Of a stretch of 64,000 nt of DNA, positions 37,598 through 45,570 are shown piece by piece. Under the pieces are notes generated by a model. That model was not told the DNA's origin and made no database searches. It saw only the letters and a list, made by a program, of their open reading frames with translations. The DNA comes from Leucobacter insecticola (GTDB taxonomy: Bacteria; Actinomycetota; Actinomycetes; Actinomycetales; Microbacteriaceae): contig NZ_CP049934.1 of NCBI RefSeq assembly GCF_011382965.1, positions 2,046,001 to 2,110,000 on the forward strand, in the 5' to 3' direction. Made by a program: the position numbers and the translations under genes. The stretch's first letter is position 1. Each line of letters begins with the position of its first letter.

Positions 37598-38161
37598 ATG
37601 CACATGCTCTTTCGGACCGTCTGGCACATACTCTTCGTGGGACCCCGCGGTCGCAGGCTTGGGTTCTCGGACATGTCGCGATCTCGCTTTCGGGTGTGGC
37701 CGACCGACCTTGATCTGCTCCGCCACATGAATAACGGCAAGTACCTGTCGATCATGGATATCGCGCGCTTTGACCTGATCCAGCGCAACGGAGTGATGTC
37801 GCTGTTCAAGAGTGAGGGCTGGTACCCGGTCGTCGTCGGGCAGACGATTTCGTACCGCAAGTCGCTCAATCCGTGGCAGCGGTTCTGGATCGAGTCACGG
37901 ATCCTCGGTTTTGACGAGCAGGCGGTGTTCATGGAACAGCGTTTCGTGCGCCCCGATGCACATCGACGGCCGGAGATCTATGCGCGGGCGGTTGTCCGTG
38001 CCAGGATCCTTCGCCGCAGCGGTGGTGTGGTGCCGGTGGCGGAGATCATCGAAAAATCCGGCGTGGATCCCGCGAGCTTTTCTGTCCCCCAGGAGATCCT
38101 TGAGTGGGGGCGCACAACCAGGCTCCCCTCGACGCGGGATGACGCGACAAGCACCTGGTAG
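37598..38161 (+). CDS. Acyl-CoA thioesterase-like hotdog protein (4HBT family)
   Basis: This 187-residue protein has the hotdog-fold layout of 4HBT-type thioesterases close to the THEM6 group. SRFRVWPTDLDLLRHMNNGK carries the catalytic Asp and the HMNNGKY signature, followed by YLSIMDIARFDLI and a strand ISYRKSLNPWQRFWIESRIL. The ATG at 37598 is chosen, with AGGATC upstream; an earlier ATG adds eight residues. It stands alone, divergent from efp. The natural substrate is unknown. Confidence 0.82.
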   Translation: MHMLFRTVWHILFVGPRGRRLGFSDMSRSRFRVWPTDLDLLRHMNNGKYLSIMDIARFDLIQRNGVMSLFKSEGWYPVVVGQTISYRKSLNPWQRFWIESRILGFDEQAVFMEQRFVRPDAHRRPEIYARAVVRARILRRSGGVVPVAEIIEKSGVDPASFSVPQEILEWGRTTRLPSTRDDATSTW

Positions 38162-38279
38162 CCCGCGCTGCGTCAAGCGGCGAGCCTGAGCCTGCCCGGC
38201 GGGCGGTGCGGTCGCGCTCACACACTGGCAGCGGGCACTACGCGGGCGGCTGTCAGCCGTTCGACGTACCCTTGGAAAG

Positions 38280-38516
38280 ATGACACCAGACACCGCGACT
38301 CTGATCCGAGACGGCCTCGCGCTCGACGCTGATCAGCGCGCGGTCGTCGCTCACGCCCTGCTCGCAAGCCTCCGTGACGCAGACGAAACGAGTGAGGCCG
38401 ATGGGCTCTGGCGCGCTGAAGCCACACGGCGACTTGCCGAGGTGCGCGCCGGCACCGTCGAGTTGATGGATGCTGACAAGCACTACACCCAATTGCGCTC
38501 ATCCCTCACCGCATGA
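38280..38516 (+). CDS. Addiction-module antitoxin (putative addiction module component family)
   Basis: This small acidic protein of 78 residues matches the short antitoxin family of ParE/RelE pairs. LALDADQRAVVAHALLASLR is the typical helix and RLAEVRAGTVELMDADK the toxin-binding tail. Its ATG follows GGAAAG by 4 bases. Its stop overlaps the ATG of the following toxin gene (ATGA), which is decayed. It therefore looks like an orphan antitoxin that is still intact. Confidence 0.78.
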   Translation: MTPDTATLIRDGLALDADQRAVVAHALLASLRDADETSEADGLWRAEATRRLAEVRAGTVELMDADKHYTQLRSSLTA

Positions 38517-38831
38517 CCCTACACCAGTGGGAGCAACCCTAGGCAGTCGATGAGTTCGATGCCGCTGTGCGCTGGTATGAAAAGTAGGAACCGGGGATCG
38601 GCCTCGTGCTCATCGAGCAGGCCCGGCGAGCGCGAAACGCCATCGCCCGCTGGCCGAGCGCTGCCCCAACGTTCACCACCGCCGACGATGGCACCGTGAT
38701 CCGCAGCAAGGCCATTCGGAAGATACCCGTACCGGATCGTTTACGCTGTAGAACCGCAGGCGATCTTGATTCTGGCGTACGCTCATGAGCACCGCGAACC
38801 CGGCTACTGGCTCCACCGGCTGGGCAACTGA
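38513..38831 (+). pseudogene. Decayed RelE/ParE toxin
   Basis: Read from the ATG that overlaps the antitoxin stop, the frame gives TLHQWEQP, a TAG stop (38540-38542), AVDEFDAAVRWYEK, a second TAG (38585-38587), then EPGIGLVLIEQARRARNAIA. After a one-base shift near 38715-38722 it continues RYPYRIVYAVEPQAILILAY and AHEHREPGYWLHRLGN with a stop at 38829-38831. These are the conserved segments of a RelE/ParE toxin. Two internal stops and a shift show a true pseudogene, unlike the single-base breaks elsewhere. Confidence 0.85.
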
Positions 38832-38954
38832 ACGGCGCAACGAGAAGCTTGACGGTGGATCTGCGCTTCGCGCTCCCCGCACACATGCAGCGGCTCGCGC
38901 GACTCGGTGCGTACACCGGCCCAGGCACTCATTGTCATCAAACACGCACCAGGC

Positions 38955-39311
38955 TCAAGATTCAATATCTATAGCACGCCCGGTCAATACTCTCGTTTCC
39001 CCAGCAGACGTAGCACTAAACCTAATCAGAATATCCTCATCAGATTTTGGCTCAACCCAATTTTCGGCTTTAGCTAGTAATTCGCCGACCTCATCACTCG
39101 CGACGGACCAAAGCGCTTCCGAAGACTCTTGGTAAAAGAATAACTGAATCAGATTCTTTTCAATTAGCTCAGACAAAATTACCCTTGCCCGGTCCAGAAG
39201 AAAACCATCAGCGGCATCGGGATGAATCGAGCGGAGTTCCCACACCGCTTCCCAAAGACCAGCATAGTCTTCGACTGCAAGCCAGAGAAGCGCCTTGGTA
39301 TCCTCCACCAC
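38955..39311 (-). CDS. Hypothetical protein in the immunity-gene row
   Basis: This 118-residue acidic protein begins MVEDTKALLWLAVEDYAGLW. I do not recognise a family. It is helical in the first half (ARVILSELIEKNLIQLFFYQ) and has a mixed second half. The GTG start is preceded by AGGAGGAGAACA, a strong ribosome binding site. The DNA is clearly poorer in G+C than the surrounding genes. Its place at the end of a same-strand row of immunity-type genes suggests another immunity protein (inference). Confidence 0.6.
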   Translation of the reverse strand: MVEDTKALLWLAVEDYAGLWEAVWELRSIHPDAADGFLLDRARVILSELIEKNLIQLFFYQESSEALWSVASDEVGELLAKAENWVEPKSDEDILIRFSATSAGETRVLTGRAIDIES

Positions 39312-39712
39312 TGTTCTCCTCCTAAAACTGGATTACCCAATAACGGGATCCGAGTGACAACGCCGTCTCGCCCAATCTTGACATATGGTCCAGAGTGCAA
39401 CGCGTAGGTAAGTCCCGCCCAGCCATTTTCAACTGAAATTGACTCGTCTGAGCACTTAGGATTGACAAAGCGAACACCAATTCCCTTCCTTAGCCACCCT
39501 TTGGGGACAGCTGAGCGAATGTCACTCCCCCAGATTTTACTGGCCATAACAGCGGGAATTTGACGTACGGATCCGTCGAGTATAGGCACCAAGGGGAGCT
39601 CGCGTGAAACCTGCACATCAGCCGAACGACCTGCCCTTTCAGCAGATACCAACGCTTGCTGCGCCTGAACAATCAAAGTCGACAGATCCGAAATTATCCA
39701 ATCCAGTTTCAA
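39179..39712 (-). CDS. Hypothetical protein in the immunity-gene row; 3' end uncertain
   Basis: The open frame encodes MKLDWIISDLSTLIVQAQQA through VENGWAGLTYALHSGPYVKI over about 115 residues that look real. Its last 45 residues overlap the well-supported start of the next gene and are rich in Arg, Gly and Met, as if out of frame. In the other two frames the sequence near 39335-39360 reaches a stop just ahead of the next gene's ribosome binding site. A frame break near 39350-39370 is therefore likely, and the true gene probably ends near 39325-39340. No family was recognised. Confidence 0.5.
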   Translation of the reverse strand: MKLDWIISDLSTLIVQAQQALVSAERAGRSADVQVSRELPLVPILDGSVRQIPAVMASKIWGSDIRSAVPKGWLRKGIGVRFVNPKCSDESISVENGWAGLTYALHSGPYVKIGRDGVVTRIPLLGNPVLGGEQWWRIPRRFSGLQSKTMLVFGKRCGNSARFIPMPLMVFFWTGQG

Positions 39713-39737
39713 CCGAGTTCTTCAGCACAAAATCGGC

Positions 39738-40202
39738 TTAGATTTGTTCTACCATTTGAGTCAAAACTGTTGTGAAGAACTCTTCAAAGTTATCAAAAGT
39801 CTCCATAATCTCAGCGGAAGACTTGTCCAATACCAGGTACCTACCACTCTCAGTGTCATAAACGTACCAATCAATATTGCCGTCTCCGAGGAACGTGTAC
39901 CGAGGGTTGCCTTCGTTTTCGCGCCAAATAGCATTGGTGGCAATAATCGAGTTGTTGGTCGAAACGTCCGAGGGATCAATATCCTCATTCGAACTCTCGT
40001 CTACGTGATAGAAGACGTTCCCATCAAATTCCAAGCCGTTCTGGAGCTTCCAAAACTCCGCAAACTCAACTGGAATGAAGAGGCCATATCGAGATCTCGC
40101 GAACGACAGGAAGTCGTAGACTTTCTTCGCCGGGGGCGGAGCGCTGTGACCATACTTTTCGTTGACTTCATTGAGTCTGTTAAGGCAATCATTCCAATTC
40201 AT
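39738..40202 (-). CDS. SMI1/KNR4 (SUKH) family immunity protein
   Basis: This 154-residue acidic protein has the SUKH layout: PVEFAEFWKLQNGLEFDGNV near the middle, then FLGDGNIDWYVYDTESGRYL and a final helix FDNFEEFFTTVLTQMVEQI. SUKH proteins neutralise diverse nuclease toxins of polymorphic toxin systems. The start MNWNDCLNRL has GGGGG eight bases upstream; an earlier in-frame ATG lacks support. The gene is AT-rich compared with the genome. Confidence 0.8.
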   Translation of the reverse strand: MNWNDCLNRLNEVNEKYGHSAPPPAKKVYDFLSFARSRYGLFIPVEFAEFWKLQNGLEFDGNVFYHVDESSNEDIDPSDVSTNNSIIATNAIWRENEGNPRYTFLGDGNIDWYVYDTESGRYLVLDKSSAEIMETFDNFEEFFTTVLTQMVEQI

Positions 40203-40352
40203 CTCGCACCCCCTGAGTGCACACGTTCTCTGAAGCTTATGGCCAAGGCACCCTGTCACAAACCAGATACTTCAAACTATCAGCCAGTTTTGCGCCGCAT
40301 TGTTGGAACAGGCGAACAAACGAATTCTCAGAAAGCGGGGAAACGCGTTGTA

Positions 40353-41266
40353 TCACACCCCACGGAACCAGCGCTGCGGTGACACCCGCGCATTCTGAAG
40401 AGAAACTCCGGCACTCGTTCGGAACTCATCAAACGAATGTGGTTGCGCAGAACCATCGGGCCGGATCACCAACACCAAATCGACATCAGGAATCAGAGTT
40501 TGAGTACCCTCGACATAGGCGCATGCCGAAATGGTTTCTCCTTCAGGAGTCTCCATCACCCGATACTCTGGCACGCTCACATCGATGCCTTGTTGCTGGC
40601 AGTAGTCGCCAAGCGGTCCGCGCTGCCGCTCATACCATTGCTGAGCAAACAGCCGTTCAACCAGCCGCAACGTGTCTTGAACCTCTTCCGGCCAAACTGA
40701 CGGCACCCATGCACCATCAACGAGCCGGTGCGGCGTGAGAGTTTCGACTTCAATACCAGACTGCAAACGTTCAAGCAGCATAGCTGCAGCAATCCGAAAC
40801 CCATCAACCGCACGATCGCCCGCCACAAGGGTGACGCCATCGCCAGCATGCCACATGACCGGAAGCCCCTCCACTTCCAGCCCGCTTACCAGCTGAGGGG
40901 AACGCCACACGGCACCCGCCAAACGTCACTGTGAAGAACAAACGTACTTGTTCCTACTTGCCGAATGTCAACAGCCAACTCACCAAGATCACTCAACGAG
41001 TCGATCACAACCTGCTCGACGACCACACCCCACTCTGCGAGCGTTGCGGCAGTTAGCCAAGCGTCCCCGTCTGCGAGGGAGACAACTGGCGCGAGGTTTA
41101 TTTCATCGCTGACAGCACTCAACACGGGAAACGCCTCAACGCGGCCAGCAACCGACAGTTCAAGATGCCGCACTGCACCTGGCATCACCCCGAAAGGCCG
41201 CAGCAGGATGCGACTTCTCGCATCCGCATAGCTAGTCGGAAAGTCGGCCACAGTAGGACTCGTCAT
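40353..41266 (-). CDS. Unknown protein of the immunity-gene row, frame broken
   Basis: Two overlapping frames make one protein. The first, MTSPTVADFPTSYADARSRI, runs to FVLHSDVWRVPCGVP; the second continues QLVSGLEVEGLPVMWHAGDG to the stop. Adding one base to the G run at 40897-40900 joins them into 304 residues. I recognise no family. The protein is soluble and acidic with the segments DGFRIAAAMLLERLQSGIEV and VEGTQTLIPDVDLVLVIRPD. It lies 59 bases after the PoNi-like gene, and GGAG precedes its ATG. Confidence 0.65.
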
Positions 41267-41325
41267 TACGCTCCAGTTCTCTCTTTAGACACTTCGTATT
41301 CAGCACGCTCAGGCAGGAATGGGCT

Positions 41326-42096
41326 CTAATCGCGCTTAATAAAGATGTCTCGCGGATAATACTCGTTATCCCGGTACAGCGAATCATCGATCCCCAGCAA
41401 CTGCGTCACAGCCGCAGCCTCAAAACACCAATAGCCCGAATACACAACTGGTTTGCCACGCCTCGGACCACTCAGATGGTCTCCCCACCACTGAGCTTTC
41501 CGGCATCCGTTGTACCAATGCTTCACAAAATCAGCCATTAACTTCGGCCGTTTCTCAGGTGCAGCTTGAATCACCTTCAATAGACGCCCATACGGCCTCG
41601 GGGGGTAGTCCCCCGCTTCAGCTCCGTCAATCGAGTCATCACGCAATCCCGCCAAGAACTCAAGCACAGGTTCAGGCCCCCTCACCTCAAGCACCTCGCC
41701 AATCCGGGCACGCTGCTCAGGAGTGCCGATCACAACCACGACACTCAACAGCTGGGCTGCATTAATTTGACGAGTCGGCAATTCCTGCCAGGAGTAAATC
41801 TGCCCCTTCGACGCCGACTTCATACGTCCGTCCTCGCGTTGATATTCCACGTACAAGTCAACCGCAGGATCCAGATACTCGCGAAGATCTTCAGGCGCGG
41901 CGCCCAAGGAATACGACAGCTTCAGCACATCAAAATAGATTCGCGAGAGATCCCGCAAATCAATCCGATCCACAGATGACTGTCGCCGACCCTCGCTAAT
42001 CGAGTCAATATACAACGGAATCGCCTCGAATTTGTTCTCCAGAAATCTCTGGAGCGGCTCACGTTCAGCACGTGGATCACGAAATATGTTCGACAT
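41326..42096 (-). CDS. PoNi-type immunity protein (DUF1910/DUF1911)
   Basis: This protein of about 256 residues resembles the immunity partner of PoNe nuclease toxins. The N-terminal helical half (LSRIYFDVLKLSYSLGAAPE) fits DUF1910. The C-terminal half has the DUF1911 hallmark HWYNGCRKAQWWGDHLSG and YSGYWCFEAAAVTQLLGIDD. It begins 13 bases after the stop of the PoNe toxin tip, the expected toxin-immunity order. ATG 42096 is preferred with GGGGTGAGG upstream; GTG 42102 is possible. Confidence 0.85.
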   Translation of the reverse strand: MSNIFRDPRAEREPLQRFLENKFEAIPLYIDSISEGRRQSSVDRIDLRDLSRIYFDVLKLSYSLGAAPEDLREYLDPAVDLYVEYQREDGRMKSASKGQIYSWQELPTRQINAAQLLSVVVVIGTPEQRARIGEVLEVRGPEPVLEFLAGLRDDSIDGAEAGDYPPRPYGRLLKVIQAAPEKRPKLMADFVKHWYNGCRKAQWWGDHLSGPRRGKPVVYSGYWCFEAAAVTQLLGIDDSLYRDNEYYPRDIFIKRD

Positions 42097-42109
42097 CCTC
42101 ACCCCGGTT

Positions 42110-42474
42110 CTAAATCAAGTCGTTCGGGATGGGCCTTAAGGTCAACGAGCCATCCGGTCGGATGATGGACATTATCTTATCAACTTCGCCCTTGTTCAAG
42201 GCATCGCGTATCTGCCTTGCAAGATTCTCGTCCCCGTCCACAGCCTTGAGAATTCGGTTAAACTCAGAGTTTCCCCTTTCAACCAGCTATCGCTCATTTG
42301 CGTACCATCCTGAGTCTTACCAAGACTGGGCTTCCCATTGGTCGAGTACTTAGCTTCAACGATCACGAATTTCCCCTTGGGAGTCTTGTAGATGACGTCG
42401 ATACCTTTCGCCTTGACATGCTTCGGTGTGTCTACTCGCTCATATCCAAGCTCGTGGAAGTGTTTATCACTCAC
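42110..42474 (-). CDS. Orphan PoNe DNase toxin tip, frame broken
   Basis: This is the C-terminal toxin domain of a polymorphic toxin, a PD-(D/E)xK nuclease of the PoNe family. It shows KAKGIDVIYK (Asp), KFVIVEAKYSTNG (ExK) and GKTQDGTQMSDSWL. After SWL the frame is lost; a one-base correction near 42281-42286 gives ERGNSEFNRILKAVDGDENL and a tail ending at a stop at 42110. Upstream the frame extends through APGPNASNRVKGEYGEWVS to an in-frame TAG just ahead of that, so no secretion or delivery domain is attached. A GTG at 42474 could start it. It is followed by the PoNi-like gene. It may be a displaced cassette or a remnant. Confidence 0.75.
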
Positions 42475-42624
42475 CCATTCGCCGTATTCGCCCTTGACAC
42501 GGTTGCTCGCGTTCGGGCCTGGAGCCTATTTCTCCACTGAGGTCACAGGTTTCCTCGGCTTGGCCCGTGCGAGTGCGGACATCACCTTCTCAACAACCGC
42601 CACCGCCCGAACGACAGGACTTAA

Positions 42625-42743
42625 GGCGGAGGGGCGGGAGCGTCCCGGCAATGAGCGCATCAGGGTCGGCGCGGCGGCGCGAAGCGGCGACGCGGCGGGG
42701 TTCCCTGTTTAAGCGAATGCCGGGCCGCTCCCGCCCCTCCGCC
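42625..42743. repeat. Long inverted repeat, 26-base arms, at the edge of the immunity row
   Basis: Arm 1 at 42625-42650 begins GGCGGAGGGGCGGGAGCG and arm 2 at 42718-42743 ends with its exact complement; the arms continue inward to 26 bases with one mismatch. The 67-base spacer is very GC-rich. It lies 23 bases beyond the stop of the 287-residue protein gene and at the switch from AT-richer immunity genes to GC-rich ones. It may be a terminator or a junction left by insertion. The 290-base stretch 42475-42766 otherwise holds only a short remnant frame (VVRAVAVVEKVMSALARAKP) ahead of the toxin tip. Confidence 0.8.
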
Positions 42744-42766
42744 GGTGGCACAGACGACGCCGAACC

Positions 42767-43630
42767 CTACCCCACCGGCGGCCGCGCTCCCAGATGCGGT
42801 CCCTGGTTCCCGATCTCTCGGCAACTGATACGAACTAGCGATTCGCTGTCGTCGAAGACGTGGCGGGCGGCGAGCCTGCCACCAGCAAGTGCGCCCGCGA
42901 GCCAGGTGAAGCTCTCGGTATCGACGGGTCGCGCCCCGGTGGTGACACGCATCAGCTGCAACATCAGCATCTCCGGGAGCGAAATGTGCGGGCCGTGGGC
43001 GAACCCGAGCCCCAACAGCGGCGGCTTGGGAGTCGCCGGGATGAGGCGCAGCGTCCAGGTCAGCGGCACTGCCTCGTCCGAGTGCGTCTCGACGCGCGCA
43101 AGAGCGGGATCCGGGACCGAATCCAGGATCCCAAAACCATCAAGCACCTCCGCCGCAAAGGTCAGCGAATCGGACGCACCAAAGGGGCTTCCGGGCTGCG
43201 CGGCCGCGTTCCGAAACAGTTCGCCCCAGCGCTCGGCCCCGAGTCCGTAGGGTGCGGGCACGGGTACCAGCGTGGCATCTGAGGCCAGGTGCCGGGCGAG
43301 GCGCCCGAGATCGACCCCCGCGGCGGCGAATGCCTCCGGTTCCGGAAGCGCCAGTTTGCCTTGCAGCGCAACCGAACGAGCAGACACAAAGGCGGCCTCA
43401 AATCGTGCTGACTCAGCATCTCCCAGTGCAGCAAAGGGGGCGCCCGCGAGCGCACCATTGCGAAGGCTCGCGGCCTCGGCATCGAGCCACGCATCAAATC
43501 CCCGGTCGTCGCGGTCTGCCGCACCTTGTCCGCGCTCCGCGAGCGCTGAGTCGAGTGTCTCGGCAAGATCCGGGAACAGGGCACGGACCAGCGCCAATTG
43601 CTCATTACCCGTTGTGAATTCCATCGTCAT
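42767..43630 (-). CDS. Unknown protein downstream of the VWA gene
   Basis: This 287-residue soluble protein is rich in Ala, Leu and acidic residues. I recognise no family. It begins MTMEFTTGNEQLALVRALFP and has the segments RFEAAFVSARSVALQGKLAL, WTLRLIPATPKPPLLGLGFA and VTTGARPVDTESFTWLAGAL. It starts 17 bases after the VWA gene on the same strand, so the two are very likely co-transcribed and may act with the divergent ATPase. Composition is that of the host genome. Confidence 0.7.
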   Translation of the reverse strand: MTMEFTTGNEQLALVRALFPDLAETLDSALAERGQGAADRDDRGFDAWLDAEAASLRNGALAGAPFAALGDAESARFEAAFVSARSVALQGKLALPEPEAFAAAGVDLGRLARHLASDATLVPVPAPYGLGAERWGELFRNAAAQPGSPFGASDSLTFAAEVLDGFGILDSVPDPALARVETHSDEAVPLTWTLRLIPATPKPPLLGLGFAHGPHISLPEMLMLQLMRVTTGARPVDTESFTWLAGALAGGRLAARHVFDDSESLVRISCREIGNQGPHLGARPPVG

Positions 43631-43647
43631 CCCGTCTCTAGTGGGCC

Positions 43648-45525
43648 CTACGCTACCCGCTCGCGCTCGATAAGTTCCTGCAGCGCGCTCGGCAGATCCC
43701 GCGGGTCGTCCACCCGGTGACTCCTCGGCGCAAATCGCTGCACGATGTCGTCACTGCGGATCCCAATGCCGTAGACATGGACACCCGCCGCGTGTAGACG
43801 CCGCAGCTGTGCCGCGGCCGCCACCGGGTCGTTGGATCCGCCATCTCCCACAAAGATCACGATGCGGCGGCGCTCAAGTCCATCCGACACGAGAGGATCC
43901 ACGCTCCCCCGGTCGCCGCCGAGACCGAGCTGCGAGGCGGCCTCGGAGAGCGCGGCGGCGTCATTCGTCGAACCACGCGGGCTTTGGATCGCCGCCACCA
44001 TGCGCTGCCGCACCGTATCGTCGAGCCCGCGAGACAGCGGTTTCACGGTCTCAGCGACCGCGTCAAAGACGATGAGTGAGGTGCGAATATCGAGGTCCAG
44101 GCTGATCCCCGACGTCACCTCGGCGAAACGAACATCGCGTTCGGCGCCGGCCAGCGCCTCGAGCATGATCAACGCTGCGTCGGCCGCTGCCGCCGCTGCC
44201 GCGCCCTGCATCGACGCGGACCGGTCGATCAAGAGCACGTAGTCGGTGCTGCCGCTGCGCCGTGTCCTGCGTGGCCGGGCGCGGCGCTTCACGAACGCGC
44301 GCGGGTTCGGCGTCCCCGCGTTAACCTCCGCAATGACCGACGCGAGCGCCTCCGGGTGGAGGGCGTCACCCTCCTCGTGCGGCAGACGGTCAAATGCCGC
44401 ACGATATGCAATACGCTCGGTCACCACTTCAGCCCAGACATCACGCATCTGTGCGATCGCTGCCGCGAGTTCCGCGGCACGCGTTCGATAGTCGGCTGTG
44501 GCGCGCGCCGACTGCGCAGTTCCCGCGCTTCCCCCGGTCGGTGCGGAGGCCTCCGCGGCAGCGTCCGCCCGCGCGTCGATCGAGAGCTCCACGTTGGCTT
44601 CGAGCAGCGCTGTCTGCACAGGCATCGGCGTCGACAGAAACGCCGTCACAAACCCCGCCTGCTCTGCCGCAAAGAGATCCGATCCCTCCGCACGGTCCTG
44701 CCCTTCCCCACGCCGTGCCCGATCGCTCGCAGGATCCGGGGCCTCCGCCGCAGTGCCCGCGGTGGCCTCGCCCTCACCCTGTTGTGGTTCTTCCGCGTCA
44801 CCGCCGTCCGAACCGCCAAGACCTTCAGCACCAGCACTGGCAGCTTCGCCGTCGCTCTCGTCCCCCGTGTGCGCCAAGCCGCGATCCGCACGGTCAAGGG
44901 CCATCAGCCGCGTGTAAGCGGGCAGGAGCAGCGCAAGCGCGCGCTCGAACCGCTGCAGGGGCGTGCGCGCCGGATCCGGCGCCAACACGTGCCGCAGCGG
45001 GTCGGTGCGCTCGCTACCGAGGGCAGCGAGGGTCTGCCACTCTGCAATCACTTCGGGCGCTGCGGCGAGCCGGTTCCGCCGCGCAAGCCCCACCCACAGC
45101 AGCAACGCTACCCATTGCAGGTGCCGGGGCAGCTCTTCAAGCATCTCGGGCAGGCTGCGCGTCGCCGCAGCCGCAAGATCATCACGCAGCGCCGGCAATG
45201 CGGTGAGGAGTTCGGCGGCGGCTTGCAGCCTGAGTATCGCGTCGAGCAGCGGTTCGAGCGCCGGCTCCTTTTGCAGGATCGACTCGCGCCGCCGGGCGCG
45301 GTCCGGGCCCGTCTGCGGGAAACGCGCGCCCTCCCACAGTTGCAGCAGTGCAAGCGCGACCGCCTCGTGATCGCCGTGCCCGCCTGCCGCGTAGTAGCCG
45401 AAACCCACCTGGATTCCACCGTCGGTGATGCGCCACTCGGCATCGTCGGTCACGGTGATCGGTACCCCCACGATCGCCGAGGCCGCGCGCAGACGCTCAT
45501 GCAACGGGTCGGCGCTCGGGATCAT
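43648..45525 (-). CDS. VWA-domain protein partnered with a MoxR-like ATPase
   Basis: This 625-residue protein has three parts. Residues 1-200 are helical, with LEELPRHLQWVALLLWVGLA. A low-complexity acidic linker follows (GAEGLGGSDGGDAEEPQQGE). The C-terminal von Willebrand A domain (about 430-620) carries the complete metal site: DRSASMQG, a Thr in SPRGSTNDAA and an Asp in FVGDGGSNDP. The frame is open upstream to 45966 but that part is antisense to the ATPase gene; MIPSADPLHERL at 45525 is the natural start. The ATPase gene is divergent, 45 bases away. VWA proteins of this type couple a hexameric MoxR ATPase to a substrate. Confidence 0.88.
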   Translation of the reverse strand: MIPSADPLHERLRAASAIVGVPITVTDDAEWRITDGGIQVGFGYYAAGGHGDHEAVALALLQLWEGARFPQTGPDRARRRESILQKEPALEPLLDAILRLQAAAELLTALPALRDDLAAAATRSLPEMLEELPRHLQWVALLLWVGLARRNRLAAAPEVIAEWQTLAALGSERTDPLRHVLAPDPARTPLQRFERALALLLPAYTRLMALDRADRGLAHTGDESDGEAASAGAEGLGGSDGGDAEEPQQGEGEATAGTAAEAPDPASDRARRGEGQDRAEGSDLFAAEQAGFVTAFLSTPMPVQTALLEANVELSIDARADAAAEASAPTGGSAGTAQSARATADYRTRAAELAAAIAQMRDVWAEVVTERIAYRAAFDRLPHEEGDALHPEALASVIAEVNAGTPNPRAFVKRRARPRRTRRSGSTDYVLLIDRSASMQGAAAAAAADAALIMLEALAGAERDVRFAEVTSGISLDLDIRTSLIVFDAVAETVKPLSRGLDDTVRQRMVAAIQSPRGSTNDAAALSEAASQLGLGGDRGSVDPLVSDGLERRRIVIFVGDGGSNDPVAAAAQLRRLHAAGVHVYGIGIRSDDIVQRFAPRSHRVDDPRDLPSALQELIERERVA

Positions 45526-45570
45526 GCTTCCCACCCTACTCGCGGGCGGACAGAGTGATAGCGTGACGAT

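Noticed and set aside
39179..39311. Last 45 codons of the open frame that ends at 39179
   Set aside because: They overlap the start of a gene with a strong ribosome binding site and look out of frame; they are probably not translated.
38513..42600. Amber (TAG) codon reassignment, because three broken frames here are interrupted by TAG
   Set aside because: Many intact genes in the window end at TAG, and the toxin gene also carries a frame shift. Decay explains it better.
42579..43282. Several plus-strand open frames opposite the 287-residue protein and the inverted repeat
   Set aside because: They are rich in Ser, Pro and Arg, have no motif, and mirror the codon pattern of the minus-strand gene.
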